Assembly: GCA_964471475.1 (NCBI GenBank)
Contig: CAYYFQ010000008.1
Location: 1 to 64,000, forward strand
Reading direction: 5' to 3'
Length of the DNA: 64,000 bases
DNA from: JAJNBD01 sp964471475
Lineage (GTDB): Bacteria; Pseudomonadota; Gammaproteobacteria; CAISUE01
Positions within the stretch are counted from its first letter, which is position 1, and every line of letters begins with the position of its first letter. A program made the translations under genes and the position numbers. The notes under the pieces were generated by a model. It did not search any database. It was not told the origin of the DNA and worked only from the letters and a program-made list of their open reading frames with translations. Positions 43,670-52,024 of this stretch are shown here, in pieces.

Positions 43670-46615
43670 TTAATAAATTTTAACGACAATATTGCCAGCG
43701 CATATCAATTGATCGCTGGCAATATTTACTTGATTGCTACTACCATTGGCTGTAATCGATAAAATACTTGCGACCCCAGGAATGCGTTGTACAATACTCA
43801 TTAACTCTGTTATCGTTAAACTTTCACCAAAATTCCAACCTTCGCTTAATCCACCTCCCAGACGCGGATCCAAGAATTTTTGCAATATGGCTTTAATAGT
43901 TGTAATTAATGCAGCAGGCACCGTATTGGTAGTTGCATAACATTGCACATTCACATCAATTGAAACATAGTTTGCACAATACACAGCAATACGCTGTTGC
44001 AAAGGAATAAATACTTTTGTAATGATTGATTGCTTCACTGTTTGCAATAAATCATAACTCGCAATAGGTTTTGGAGTATCAATATTGGGTAATATATAAA
44101 TATTAATCTGCTCTAAACCCATTTGTTGCGTTGCTGCACGTAAAACTAATGGATTTGCTGCAACGGCGAGCGCTGAATAATCTTCTTGAATCACAGCACG
44201 ATTATAACTACGCAAATAAGCGGGCGTTTGTTGTTGTAGTGTACTGAGCGCATACCCGTTGCTACCGCCAGTACTTGCTACATGATTCGTTACCGTTTGT
44301 ATTTGTGAATTTGCTGTTTGCAAATCATTAATGGTATTTGCTGGGCTGTTACCTGCTGCCGCTAAACTGGCTTGATAACTAACAGCAATCACATTATCTA
44401 ACCCTTTCGGTGGAATCATCCCTTGTACACCATCCCCAAAATGCAATATTCCTGTTTGATGATTTAATACATAATGCCGGCTAGTTGGTGTAGAAAAAGC
44501 AAAATTATCCACCTCTTGCCATTGAACTTGCTGGTAAAGTTCTCCATCAATCATTACTTCAGTGACCACAATATTTTTTATGACTTTCTCATCACTAAAA
44601 AACTCATCTTGATTAATAAATTTATTTTCGATCACAGCTACTTGTTGACCGGCAAGAATATAGGGGTTAGCAAATTGAAACATTTGTTTTGGTAAACCAT
44701 CACTAGAACCTAAGGTTTCATTAACAACAATATTGGCATTGACTGCATTAACAGAGTTAGGATAAATACCTTTGGTTGTTGGTAAATTTGTTCCTTGATT
44801 TTGAAAACGAATCCATAATAGATTTTGTCCAAATAATGTTGCATATTGCCAATTATCTGGTAATTGCAAGATCACAATACCGGGTACATTCAAATCCATG
44901 GTTTGATCTGTAACCACCAATTCTTGCCAATGATAACCATCGTAATATTGCCAGTTAATCGTTGCATAGGCAGGGTCATAATTAAAGCGTGTTGATAACG
45001 CATAGGATTGTTCTATTGGAAAAAATAACGTTAATTTTTTATCTACTAAATTCACAGACTCGGATTGAAAGCCTAGATAGAATGACGCATAAGGATCTTG
45101 AATGGGAATATACGGTTGCTGAATTAAATTTGTCGTCGAAAAATTATTATGAATCAACGTTTGCGCAATAGACGAAGTAGTAAATTGATATGAAATGGTT
45201 AATGAATAAATAAAGGGGGGATAATAAATCGTTTGTGTTGTGGTGTCAGTTGTTTTGGTTATCGCATAATTTCCATAGGCTATCCGTACGCGTATCCAAA
45301 GATTTTCTTGGCCGGCAATGACTAAAGGCTGCAAAGTTTGACAGGTGAAATTTAATACACAACTGGTAGGATTAGTAATAGGATAGCCAGTAGTCACAAA
45401 ATTATTTGTTGTATTTTCGGTAATATAAGGTGACAGATCTTGCCACGCTAAGCCATCCCAATATTCCCAAGCCAACGTGAGAGTTTCCGTTAAGGTTACT
45501 TCGGCAGCGGGATTAATACTAAATTGTAAAGAAACATTGGCTCCTGCACGATTAAAAACATCATTTGAGCCAATATAAAATGCATCTTGAGTTTGAGGTA
45601 TTTGGCTAAAAGGATAAACGCCATTTTTGCTATTTAAGATAGTCGAATTATATAAAGTATTCTGTGGTGCGATGTTACTACCGGAGGTGTTACAAGTAAT
45701 TTTTGTAATTTTTGGTAAAATATTTTCATAGTTTTTTAAAATTCGCACATCTTGTGATGGCTCTACAGCTAACCAATAATAGCTATCCGCTGATAAATCT
45801 TCTGTGGTTTTTTCAGCACTCCCAACGATTGCTGTGTTAGATAATAAATTATTTAATACTTGTTCAACCGTTATTTTTTCAGTGTTCTCGCTAGGTAAAC
45901 CTGTCTTAGGATCAAAATCAATGATGAGTGTTTTTTTAGCTTCATCTTCAATAAAATGCACATCTAGAGGATTGCCTACATCATCAAACCATTGCATAAA
46001 GTAATCTCGATACAAATGGCTACCTGTTAAAATAATCTGCAAAGTTTGCAGCGCACTACTTGGTGCAAATAATACATTATCGCCCAATAAGAGCATATGA
46101 TTGAGTGGTTGACTATTTTGATTGTCAAAAATCGCAAAAGCGGATTGATCATTATTCACTACTTGAGTTTGATCAGTAAATGTATCTTGATCTGGGTTTA
46201 CGAATAAAGCGACTTCAATGCTCAGTGGTAATACTTGTAATTCATTTTTAATATAAAAAAACAAATCAGGGTTAATCGTGCTAGATACTGCTGTATTTGC
46301 TAAAATGATTGTTTCATCGGCTTGCGTTTTTGTAGTAAACGTCAGTGCAACGCTCGCTGGTACTGGAATCCCTAAGCTTGTCCCCATGAAGCTCAAATAA
46401 GTGAGAAAACGTTGATCAGGAATGTGATTCATTTTGCGTGTAACATACTCTGCTAGATTCGAAAATAATTTTAATAAAACTAATCCAGGATCTGTATTCG
46501 TATCTAATGTTTCTGGCCAATAATTTGCCCATTCTGGGCAATAGATTTTTGCCAAAACAAGTGTCTTTTGATAATACTCATTAGCGGTTAAATAATTTAA
46601 TTTAATGGTCGACAT
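43670..46615 (-). CDS. eCIS large baseplate J-like protein (Afp11-like)
   Basis: This 981-residue protein is the main baseplate wedge subunit. DTNTDPGLVLLKLFSNLAEYVTRKMNHIPDQRFLTYLSFMG repeats the N-terminal block of the smaller J-like protein. Long beta-rich insertions follow (several 'WEYWDGLAWQDLSPY', 'WQYYDGYHWQEL' segments, each with 'LWIRVRI' or 'LWIRFQ'), which look like internal repeats of one domain. The C-terminus VAANPLVLRAATQQMGLEQINIYILP and LTITELMSIVQRIPGVASILSI is the J core. The length is within the range for eCIS Afp11. It is 1 bp from the gp25-like gene. Confidence 0.85.
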   Translation of the reverse strand: MSTIKLNYLTANEYYQKTLVLAKIYCPEWANYWPETLDTNTDPGLVLLKLFSNLAEYVTRKMNHIPDQRFLTYLSFMGTSLGIPVPASVALTFTTKTQADETIILANTAVSSTINPDLFFYIKNELQVLPLSIEVALFVNPDQDTFTDQTQVVNNDQSAFAIFDNQNSQPLNHMLLLGDNVLFAPSSALQTLQIILTGSHLYRDYFMQWFDDVGNPLDVHFIEDEAKKTLIIDFDPKTGLPSENTEKITVEQVLNNLLSNTAIVGSAEKTTEDLSADSYYWLAVEPSQDVRILKNYENILPKITKITCNTSGSNIAPQNTLYNSTILNSKNGVYPFSQIPQTQDAFYIGSNDVFNRAGANVSLQFSINPAAEVTLTETLTLAWEYWDGLAWQDLSPYITENTTNNFVTTGYPITNPTSCVLNFTCQTLQPLVIAGQENLWIRVRIAYGNYAITKTTDTTTQTIYYPPFIYSLTISYQFTTSSIAQTLIHNNFSTTNLIQQPYIPIQDPYASFYLGFQSESVNLVDKKLTLFFPIEQSYALSTRFNYDPAYATINWQYYDGYHWQELVVTDQTMDLNVPGIVILQLPDNWQYATLFGQNLLWIRFQNQGTNLPTTKGIYPNSVNAVNANIVVNETLGSSDGLPKQMFQFANPYILAGQQVAVIENKFINQDEFFSDEKVIKNIVVTEVMIDGELYQQVQWQEVDNFAFSTPTSRHYVLNHQTGILHFGDGVQGMIPPKGLDNVIAVSYQASLAAAGNSPANTINDLQTANSQIQTVTNHVASTGGSNGYALSTLQQQTPAYLRSYNRAVIQEDYSALAVAANPLVLRAATQQMGLEQINIYILPNIDTPKPIASYDLLQTVKQSIITKVFIPLQQRIAVYCANYVSIDVNVQCYATTNTVPAALITTIKAILQKFLDPRLGGGLSEGWNFGESLTITELMSIVQRIPGVASILSITANGSSNQVNIASDQLICAGNIVVKIY

Positions 46616-47020
46616 TTAATTTCCTAAATAAAATGGATACACTAAATTGTTTGGTACATTGGTAGCACGCACAATATAATTTACGGTGATGTTCAGTAAA
46701 TTAATTTGAGCCGGATCTCGTGTCACTATTACGTCACTCACCACAATTCTGGGTTCCCATTGCGCTAAACTTTCTTTCACATAATAAGATGCCAATGCAA
46801 AGGTTGCTGTGTTTTGTGCAGCGAATACTAGTTCATTTAAACGCGAACCAAACTGCGGCTCCATCACACGTTCACCAAGACCCGTTGCTAAAATCAACAT
46901 AATCGACTGTTTAATATCAAGCTCACCTATTGCAAACATTACTCGACCACCTTTAGTCGCTATGGGAAAGCTCCAACCTTGTCCTAGAAAATCTGCTCCC
47001 TTCGTTTCCATATCAACCAC
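46616..47020 (-). CDS. eCIS gp25-like baseplate protein (Afp9-like)
   Basis: This 134-residue protein is the gp25/gpW-type sheath-initiating baseplate component. GQGWSFPIATKGGRVMFAIGELDIKQSIMLILATGLGERVMEPQFGSRLNELVF is the family block, with the conserved EPxFGs motif, and LAQWEPRIVVSDVIV follows. It begins polymerisation of the sheath on the wedge. The N-terminus overlaps the PAAR gene by 8 bp. Confidence 0.9.
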   Translation of the reverse strand: MVDMETKGADFLGQGWSFPIATKGGRVMFAIGELDIKQSIMLILATGLGERVMEPQFGSRLNELVFAAQNTATFALASYYVKESLAQWEPRIVVSDVIVTRDPAQINLLNITVNYIVRATNVPNNLVYPFYLGN

Positions 47021-47423
47021 CTATATTGACTGTTGATAAGCCTGCTACCATGACTTGCCCAACAGGCAATGGGGATGGGTCACTACATACTAGCGCCGTA
47101 TCCATCATGCGGGCTGCGGGTTTATTATTAATTTTAACTGTTGCGCTACCAACACTTACCGTTGCATCATTGCTTGGAGGCTTCACAAAATTTGTGCCTA
47201 GAGGCGGAATTAACGGCGCCGTACCAAGCGCTATTGAACCAACAGTTGCTGCAGGTTTACCCATAATGTTCACATTATTACTCACACCTTGTTGAATCGT
47301 GCCAGAAAAAGGCAAAGGCACCATGCTAGTTGCTCCTGTTGCTAAATTAACTACCAAATAACTCCCTGTCATGCTGGGTTTATTAACAATATTATCGCCA
47401 AATTTAGCTGCTGCTTGTCCCAT
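47013..47423 (-). CDS. eCIS PAAR-like spike tip (Afp10-like)
   Basis: This 136-residue protein begins AAAKFGDNIVNKPS and has repeated turns (NNVNIMGKPAATVGSI, ATVKINNKPAARMMDTAL, GQVMVAGLSTVNIGG), as in PAAR-repeat proteins that cap the central spike and pierce the target. The classic metal-binding histidines are not obvious, so it belongs to the PAAR-like or DUF4150-type group. Its position between the spike and gp25-like genes is that of Afp10. Confidence 0.75.
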   Translation of the reverse strand: MGQAAAKFGDNIVNKPSMTGSYLVVNLATGATSMVPLPFSGTIQQGVSNNVNIMGKPAATVGSIALGTAPLIPPLGTNFVKPPSNDATVSVGSATVKINNKPAARMMDTALVCSDPSPLPVGQVMVAGLSTVNIGG

Positions 47424-47432
47424 ACCCGCTCC

Positions 47433-48071
47433 CTAATTAATATTAATCATACTACCTTTTAGTGTTAAGTTTTGAGTGGCATCTAATGTAATTTGTTTTG
47501 CTTTAATCGTTGCATTGCCACTTGCATTTAAAACAACATCTTGTGCTGCTGTGATATTAACCGTACCATTTTGCGCAGAAATAGTGATCTCTTTGTTGGC
47601 GCTAATAGTAATTTTTTCATTACTGGTATCAATGATAATTTGATTTTTTTTTACATCGGTGATGGTAATTGAACCTTTTTTGTTCGTATCATCAAACACA
47701 ATTTGATTACCATTACGCGTTGTAATGGTAGCCACATTTTGTTGTTGTGCTTTATCCACCGGTGGCACATCAACGCCATTCCATACCGCTCCAATCACGT
47801 AAGGCATGTTGACATTTCCATAAGCAAATACAATCAATACCTCATCATTGATAGCAGGAAGAAAAAATGCTCCGCGTTTATTACCAGCAAAAAATGTAGC
47901 CATAGGAATCCACGCCGACTCGATATTTACCTTATTAACTTTCATTAAAGGATATTGAACTTTGATACGCCCAATTCCATCGGGGTCTTTGGTATCCGTC
48001 ACAATACCCACAATGACACCAGGAATCAGACCGCTTTCATCATTTGATTTTAATATATCAACTAAACTCAT
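47433..48071 (-). CDS. eCIS spike protein, gp5/gpV-like
   Basis: This 212-residue protein has an N-terminal OB fold (GVIVGIVTDTKDPDGIGRIKVQYPLM, IESAWIPMATFFAGNKRGAFFLPAINDEVLIVFAYGN) and a C-terminal beta-helix of short repeats (KITISANKEITISAQNGTVNITAAQDVVLNASGNATIKAKQITLDA). That is the spike half of Afp8/VgrG. Here hub and spike are two genes overlapping by 4 bp, rather than one as in Afp8. The trimer carries the PAAR-like tip. Confidence 0.87.
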   Translation of the reverse strand: MSLVDILKSNDESGLIPGVIVGIVTDTKDPDGIGRIKVQYPLMKVNKVNIESAWIPMATFFAGNKRGAFFLPAINDEVLIVFAYGNVNMPYVIGAVWNGVDVPPVDKAQQQNVATITTRNGNQIVFDDTNKKGSITITDVKKNQIIIDTSNEKITISANKEITISAQNGTVNITAAQDVVLNASGNATIKAKQITLDATQNLTLKGSMININ

Positions 48072-49114
48072 ACACCACTCCTTCGCACTTTAAAGCGGGT
48101 GCGATAACCTTGATTATAATCAAAGATATGAGCACTTGAGATCACATAATAAATTCCGCTAAAACGATCGCCTAAACCATTAATTTGAATGTTAACTCCG
48201 GCACGCACTTTTGTATTTCCAACACATTCACCTTCTCCCTCAATAAACTCAATTAGATTTTGATTGAATTGAGCCTGTGCAATGATTTTAGCGTCTTGCG
48301 CATTGACTATAGCTAAATTTTCTATCGTTGTAGAAGAGGTTGGAAATGCGTTTGTAAGTGTATTGCCTGTTTGAGTGCCCCCCATTTTAGCTTGGGGACT
48401 TGCAGTAGCTGCTTGACCTGAGATGACATTTTTACTTTGCTGATCCCACCCCACCACATCAATTTGACTACTTTGTGTTAATATTTTTAAACGTAAATGT
48501 AGTTTGATCAAATCAACTCCATATAAAAACGTTACAATGGGCGTTTGTCCTGCTTTACTGCTGCGATAAAAAAATTCTTTATCGTTAACTGACATTTCAT
48601 AATTATTAAGATCACAACGTTGTTTTAAAAAACTGTAATTGGTTTGATTGTTTTGCAGTAAATAAGGTATTTGTATATTACTTGCTTCGACTTTGGGAAT
48701 TAAGCCAACTGACTGAGCAATTTGTGCAGCGATAGTGCTATCAGTTATTTTGGTAAATACTTTTGTTTGCGTGCCAAAATTAAATAAATATAAGCGGTCG
48801 TACCCAATCACTTCTAATGTTGAGTATTTTTCAAATGTAGGTTCCAAAACACAAATTTGCCCAATCACTAGTGGCAGTAACTGCGCTAAACCCATCGAGA
48901 CTTTAATCACGTCACCGAGTTTAAAAGTTTCCAAATTAATACCTTGCCAAGTATTTTTATTAAAATTAATCATACTAATGCTAAAACGAAACATACTTGG
49001 TACGTTCAATTCATCTTCTACCGTAACTTGCTGTATGGAAGCTAATAACTGTTCTGGCAAAGCTTTATTGTTTTGCATAATACTGAAGCCACTAGATGTT
49101 AATATGTCTACCAT
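48068..49114 (-). CDS. eCIS hub protein, gp27/late control D-like
   Basis: This 348-residue protein is the hub that joins the tube to the spike. DELNVPSMFRFSISMI, GDVIKVSMG, LEVIGYDRLYLFNFGTQTKVFTKITDSTIAAQIAQSVGL and YSFLKQRCDLNNYEMSVNDKEFFYR match the phage late control D (gpD) and gp27 fold. It overlaps the spike gene by 4 bp and lies 3 bp from the LysM gene. Confidence 0.85.
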   Translation of the reverse strand: MVDILTSSGFSIMQNNKALPEQLLASIQQVTVEDELNVPSMFRFSISMINFNKNTWQGINLETFKLGDVIKVSMGLAQLLPLVIGQICVLEPTFEKYSTLEVIGYDRLYLFNFGTQTKVFTKITDSTIAAQIAQSVGLIPKVEASNIQIPYLLQNNQTNYSFLKQRCDLNNYEMSVNDKEFFYRSSKAGQTPIVTFLYGVDLIKLHLRLKILTQSSQIDVVGWDQQSKNVISGQAATASPQAKMGGTQTGNTLTNAFPTSSTTIENLAIVNAQDAKIIAQAQFNQNLIEFIEGEGECVGNTKVRAGVNIQINGLGDRFSGIYYVISSAHIFDYNQGYRTRFKVRRSGV

Positions 49115-49117
49115 AAG

Positions 49118-49765
49118 TTAACTCTGATGATGGGTATCGGGAATTACAATTGTTTTTCCAATATCCAGCAGTGTTGGAAAAGTTAAAGGATCAGCAATAT
49201 TATTCGCTTTAGCAATTAATCGCCATAAACCACTATCGCCTAAAGTTTCATACGCCAAAATATCGAGACGATCTCTTGCCGTTACAATACGCAGACGCCG
49301 ACAATTATACAAACCCAGCGATTCCAATTCTTTTTTTGTCGTTAATACCGATTGAAATTTAACGGTTAACCAAGCTCGTAATGGTAAACCTTCACTGGAA
49401 AACATAATAAATTTTTGACTGAGTTGAGTAATTACGCCGGAATACCACGAAGTAGTAGACCACGCAAATAAACATGTGGGCGGTCGTTTCCGATCGCCTT
49501 GACTACCTTGTGTTTCTTGTGGTGTTAGCAATGCCGCAATCTTACTAGTTTCTTCTCTAACATCCGTATTTTTTTCATAGGTGTCAAAAAATAATGACAC
49601 GACAAAATCTTCTTGTTGCAATTGGTTAAACTGTAAGTTACCACCTTCACCACTATATTCTGCTGTACTACTCAAAGTTAATTCAGTCGGGTTATACATA
49701 ACAGGGATTTCATAATCAATACGTTGTGAACTATCTAAAACCACTATTCTGGCTTTTGCTAACAT
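49118..49765 (-). CDS. eCIS LysM adaptor (Afp7-like)
   Basis: This 215-residue protein starts VMYNPTELTLSSTAEYSG, the common 'fNPt' start of the CIS tube-baseplate adaptor, and ends with a LysM domain (ARDRLDILAYETLGDSGLWRLIAKANNIADPLTFPTLLDIGKTIVIP). In eCIS structures the homologue bridges the inner tube and the hub. It overlaps the preceding 386-residue gene by 7 bp. Confidence 0.87.
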   Translation of the reverse strand: MLAKARIVVLDSSQRIDYEIPVMYNPTELTLSSTAEYSGEGGNLQFNQLQQEDFVVSLFFDTYEKNTDVREETSKIAALLTPQETQGSQGDRKRPPTCLFAWSTTSWYSGVITQLSQKFIMFSSEGLPLRAWLTVKFQSVLTTKKELESLGLYNCRRLRIVTARDRLDILAYETLGDSGLWRLIAKANNIADPLTFPTLLDIGKTIVIPDTHHQS

Positions 49766-50919
49766 GACAATAATCCTCTACGTTCAATATCTTGACGCAA
49801 TTTTTTTTCTATCAAATTTTGCACATTACTCGCTAAGGCATTTAATTCATTTGATGTGAACGTGTTCAGTGCTGCCAAGTTTCGTTTATTTTTTTTGTTT
49901 ATCGTAATGGGTTCCGCCGCTGCTTGCATTGTTTGATTTAACGCAGTAGTTTTGGTAATTTTTTCTTGCACGACAGTTACAATTTTCTCTAAATTATTTT
50001 CTACTAAAGTATCTTGAGTGGAATTTTTATAAATAAAATTTGGTTTTTCATATCCACTATTCAATACTTTTACAGCATTAACTTCATTTATAGGCAATAC
50101 TACTTTATTAAAAGCTTGAGGTTGATTGGACGAAGTAGACATCACACCAGCTTGAAGATTAACCATTCTAGCCTCAATGGTATTTTTTTTTTGCAATGTA
50201 GAAAAGTGCATTTTAAAAGGATAGATGTTGTTAGTATCTTTAACGGAAAAACGCGCATTAAAAATATTGTTTGTAAATGTTGGGCTTTGCAATAAGGCAT
50301 TTATTCTTTGCAAAAAGTAATGCGTATGATCATTATGTTGTTGCTGAAATATTGTAGATTTATTCGCCACTTCTCTTCCTTCATTTTGACGGCTTAATTG
50401 TTGAGCGAATATTTCTAGTGTTTTGGGTTGTTGCAGTACCCGCAAATCAAAATACTTAGGAGCACTCTTTGATTCAGCGATCAAGTCGCGGAAGTGAAGA
50501 GGCGCTGGCTCTATTGCTAAATTTTCAGCATTCATTTTAAGATTAACTAAATTTAAAGATGGCTGACTCTGCAATACTTGCTGCGTTAACGCTATTATTT
50601 TTTGATTTATATTTTCTTGCTTGTGTAAATGATTGCGTAGAAAAAAGGCTACAGGCTGCATTACTAAACTGATCATTGGCATTAATTTATTTTCAGTTTG
50701 TTGTCCAAGCAAATAAGTAAAATTTACGCCATAATAATACTGCATTAGGGCGTGTTGACAATTCTCTAGGTTGCGACAGAAAATCAATGTTTTATGACCA
50801 GCATTAGTAAAATTGCCAACACACCCTAGCATTTTGTTTGATCGATCATCCTTAATACTTGGCTGACGACAATGAAATGTCTGTAAATCGACACTGCTAA
50901 TTATTGTAGTTGCTAACAT
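49759..50919 (-). CDS. eCIS protein of unknown role; tape-measure candidate; contains MITE
   Basis: This 386-residue protein lies between the second tube gene and LysM, where tail phages place the tape measure. It is Gln/Asn-rich with several likely helices and ends NELNALASNVQNLIEKKLRQDIERRGL, a terminus I recall from similarly placed eCIS proteins. The start codon overlaps the tube stop (TAATG), supporting coupling and this start. Codons about 31-58 come from an in-frame MITE (50746-50828). I recognise no CIS_TMP domain. The likely ancestral protein was 359 residues. An internal start after the MITE (MQYYYG) is possible but would lose the coupling. Confidence 0.6.
   Translation of the reverse strand: MLATTIISSVDLQTFHCRQPSIKDDRSNKMLGCVGNFTNAGHKTLIFCRNLENCQHALMQYYYGVNFTYLLGQQTENKLMPMISLVMQPVAFFLRNHLHKQENINQKIIALTQQVLQSQPSLNLVNLKMNAENLAIEPAPLHFRDLIAESKSAPKYFDLRVLQQPKTLEIFAQQLSRQNEGREVANKSTIFQQQHNDHTHYFLQRINALLQSPTFTNNIFNARFSVKDTNNIYPFKMHFSTLQKKNTIEARMVNLQAGVMSTSSNQPQAFNKVVLPINEVNAVKVLNSGYEKPNFIYKNSTQDTLVENNLEKIVTVVQEKITKTTALNQTMQAAAEPITINKKNKRNLAALNTFTSNELNALASNVQNLIEKKLRQDIERRGLLSC
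50746..50828 (-). mobile_element. In-frame MITE copy 3 inside an eCIS gene (83 bp)
   Basis: TA-GGGCGTGTTGACAATT and AATTGCCAACACACCC-TA bound an inverted, internally deleted copy of the MITE seen at 1979-2128. GCGACAGAAAATCAATG and the TTATGACCAGCATTAG stretch align with the reverse complement of that copy's two ends. Element plus one TA is 81 bp, exactly 27 codons, and the host gene remains open through it. Confidence 0.85.
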
Positions 50920-51431
50920 TAGTAAATGGCTCCTGCTAATGAATAAGCTTGACTCAGTTTAGATAATTCTATTCCTTGATGAGTTAATGTCATTGATTGT
51001 GTTGCCACCACGTCCGCACTTGCATCAAAACTTGGACCTTGCCACTGCGTGGGCCACGCATCAAAAAAATTCCACCATACGGCGGGTAATTGATTGGCAT
51101 CTAATAAGTAAATAGTGCCGTTTTTGCGTTTTATTTTTCCTGCAATGACGTCACGATACCAGCCCCAAATCATGTCGACAGCCGTTACCCCATATTTCAA
51201 ATTTAAATCTTGATAGGTAGTCATTTTAGGTAATTTATATTCGATATTATTGGCGCCTCCTTGGCGAATCGTTTCAACTTCAGTATTTATTTCTAAACCA
51301 CGAATTTCGGTAAAGCCACCAACAATCATGCCTTCAATTTCTAATAAAAAACGGCAAGCTAAGAAAGGATCATTGCGGATACCGAATGAATTTTTTGCTG
51401 CCATTGCTGCAGCATTGGGTCCAAAAACCAT
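50919..51431 (-). CDS. eCIS second inner-tube protein (Afp5-like)
   Basis: This 170-residue tube paralogue has GIRNDPFLACRFLLEIEGMIVGGFTEIRGLEINTEVETIRQGG, KMTTYQDLNLKYGVTAVDMIWGWYRDV, and NFFDAWPTQWQGPSFDASADVVATQSMTLTHQGIEL, all close to the T4 gp19-type tube family. In Afp, Afp5 forms the first tube layer on the hub. AAGGAGAAAGC is a strong ribosome-binding site. The stop codon overlaps the next start. Confidence 0.88.
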   Translation of the reverse strand: MVFGPNAAAMAAKNSFGIRNDPFLACRFLLEIEGMIVGGFTEIRGLEINTEVETIRQGGANNIEYKLPKMTTYQDLNLKYGVTAVDMIWGWYRDVIAGKIKRKNGTIYLLDANQLPAVWWNFFDAWPTQWQGPSFDASADVVATQSMTLTHQGIELSKLSQAYSLAGAIY

Positions 51432-51446
51432 GCTTTCTCCTTGATG

Positions 51447-51635
51447 TTAAGCGATCAACGATTTTTCTTGCTTCGGTGGCGCATTCATTTCTTGATTGAT
51501 TCGGCTAATTTGCTCGCACCATTGTTGACGCTCTTTATGTTCTAAATTCATTAGGGTGTCATATCCCCAATGAAAATGATAAGCCAAAAATGCGAGTTCA
51601 TTCTGTAGCCGAGCGGGGTCATACCCCGCTAAACT
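51447..51635 (-). CDS. DUF6760-like segment, -1 frame extension of chaperone
   Basis: The -1 frame after the chaperone stop encodes a 62-residue segment, SLAGYDPARLQNELAFLAYHFHWGY..., whose LAYHFHW, LMNLEHKERQQWCEQISRIN pattern is that of the short DUF6760 proteins common in eCIS clusters. No ATG, GTG or TTG precedes the conserved start in this frame: the first possible codon is a TTG inside LAFLAYHF. The upstream reading frame meets a TGA at about 51657. It should therefore be made only as a fusion (chaperone residues 1-124 plus 62, 186 residues) by -1 frameshifting at 51635-51641. Confidence 0.78.
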   Translation of the reverse strand, partial: SLAGYDPARLQNELAFLAYHFHWGYDTLMNLEHKERQQWCEQISRINQEMNAPPKQEKSLIA

Positions 51636-51641
51636 TTTCCC
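51612..51641 (-). promoter_or_regulatory. -1 programmed ribosomal frameshift signal
   Basis: In the chaperone frame the sequence reads ATG GGA AAA GTT TAG. G GGA AAA (51641-51635) is a canonical X-XXY-YYZ slippery heptamer. After a GTTT spacer comes the stem AGCGGGG, loop TATGA and stem CCCCGCT (51630-51612), seven perfect base pairs in an AT-rich region. A GAGGTG lies 8 nt upstream, like the stimulatory Shine-Dalgarno of dnaX. The -1 frame is exactly that of the DUF6760-like segment. Confidence 0.8.
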
Positions 51642-52006
51642 ATTTTTTGCACCTCAAGATAAAACTCATGCTCGCACTTGGGGCAACTATGTTTTGCAGC
51701 GGGCTGCATAGGGTAATTAATTTGATTATAAAAATCTTGTAAATAGGCTAAGTCCGCTACAAATAAGCCTTCAATGATTTTAGTATTCATCATTTCAATA
51801 TGACCAAGGCGCGTTATAACACGCGATAATACGATAATTGGTAAATAACTAATATTATTTTGTACTCGTGGGTCTTTATTAGGAAAAATTTCATCTCCTG
51901 CAGTGGCAAGCCGCATAGTACCACGCTTGTGCATGGTACCATCGGCATCAATATAACCCACTGGCAATGTAAATTCATACTCTGTTTGCACTACGGCATT
52001 CATCAT
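51629..52006 (-). CDS. eCIS tail-assembly chaperone-like protein
   Basis: This 125-residue protein lies right after the tube gene. YEFTLPVGYIDADGTMHKRGTMRLATAGDEIFP, then LSRVITRLGHIEMMNTKIIEGLFVADLAYLQDFYNQIN, resembles the phage gp41/gpE-type tail assembly proteins. Two cysteines near the end (CPKCEHEF) plus a preceding histidine (KHSCPKC) suggest a zinc site. In phages P2 and lambda the equivalent chaperones (E/E', G/GT) are joined by a -1 frameshift, and the same signal ends this gene. Expression of 125- and 186-residue forms is predicted. Confidence 0.75.
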   Translation of the reverse strand: MMNAVVQTEYEFTLPVGYIDADGTMHKRGTMRLATAGDEIFPNKDPRVQNNISYLPIIVLSRVITRLGHIEMMNTKIIEGLFVADLAYLQDFYNQINYPMQPAAKHSCPKCEHEFYLEVQKMGKV

Positions 52007-52024
52007 GGTTGCTCCTCAATGATT

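Noticed and set aside
48735..49121. 128-codon open frame opposite the hub gene
   Set aside because: Antisense to a supported eCIS gene and without any family features.
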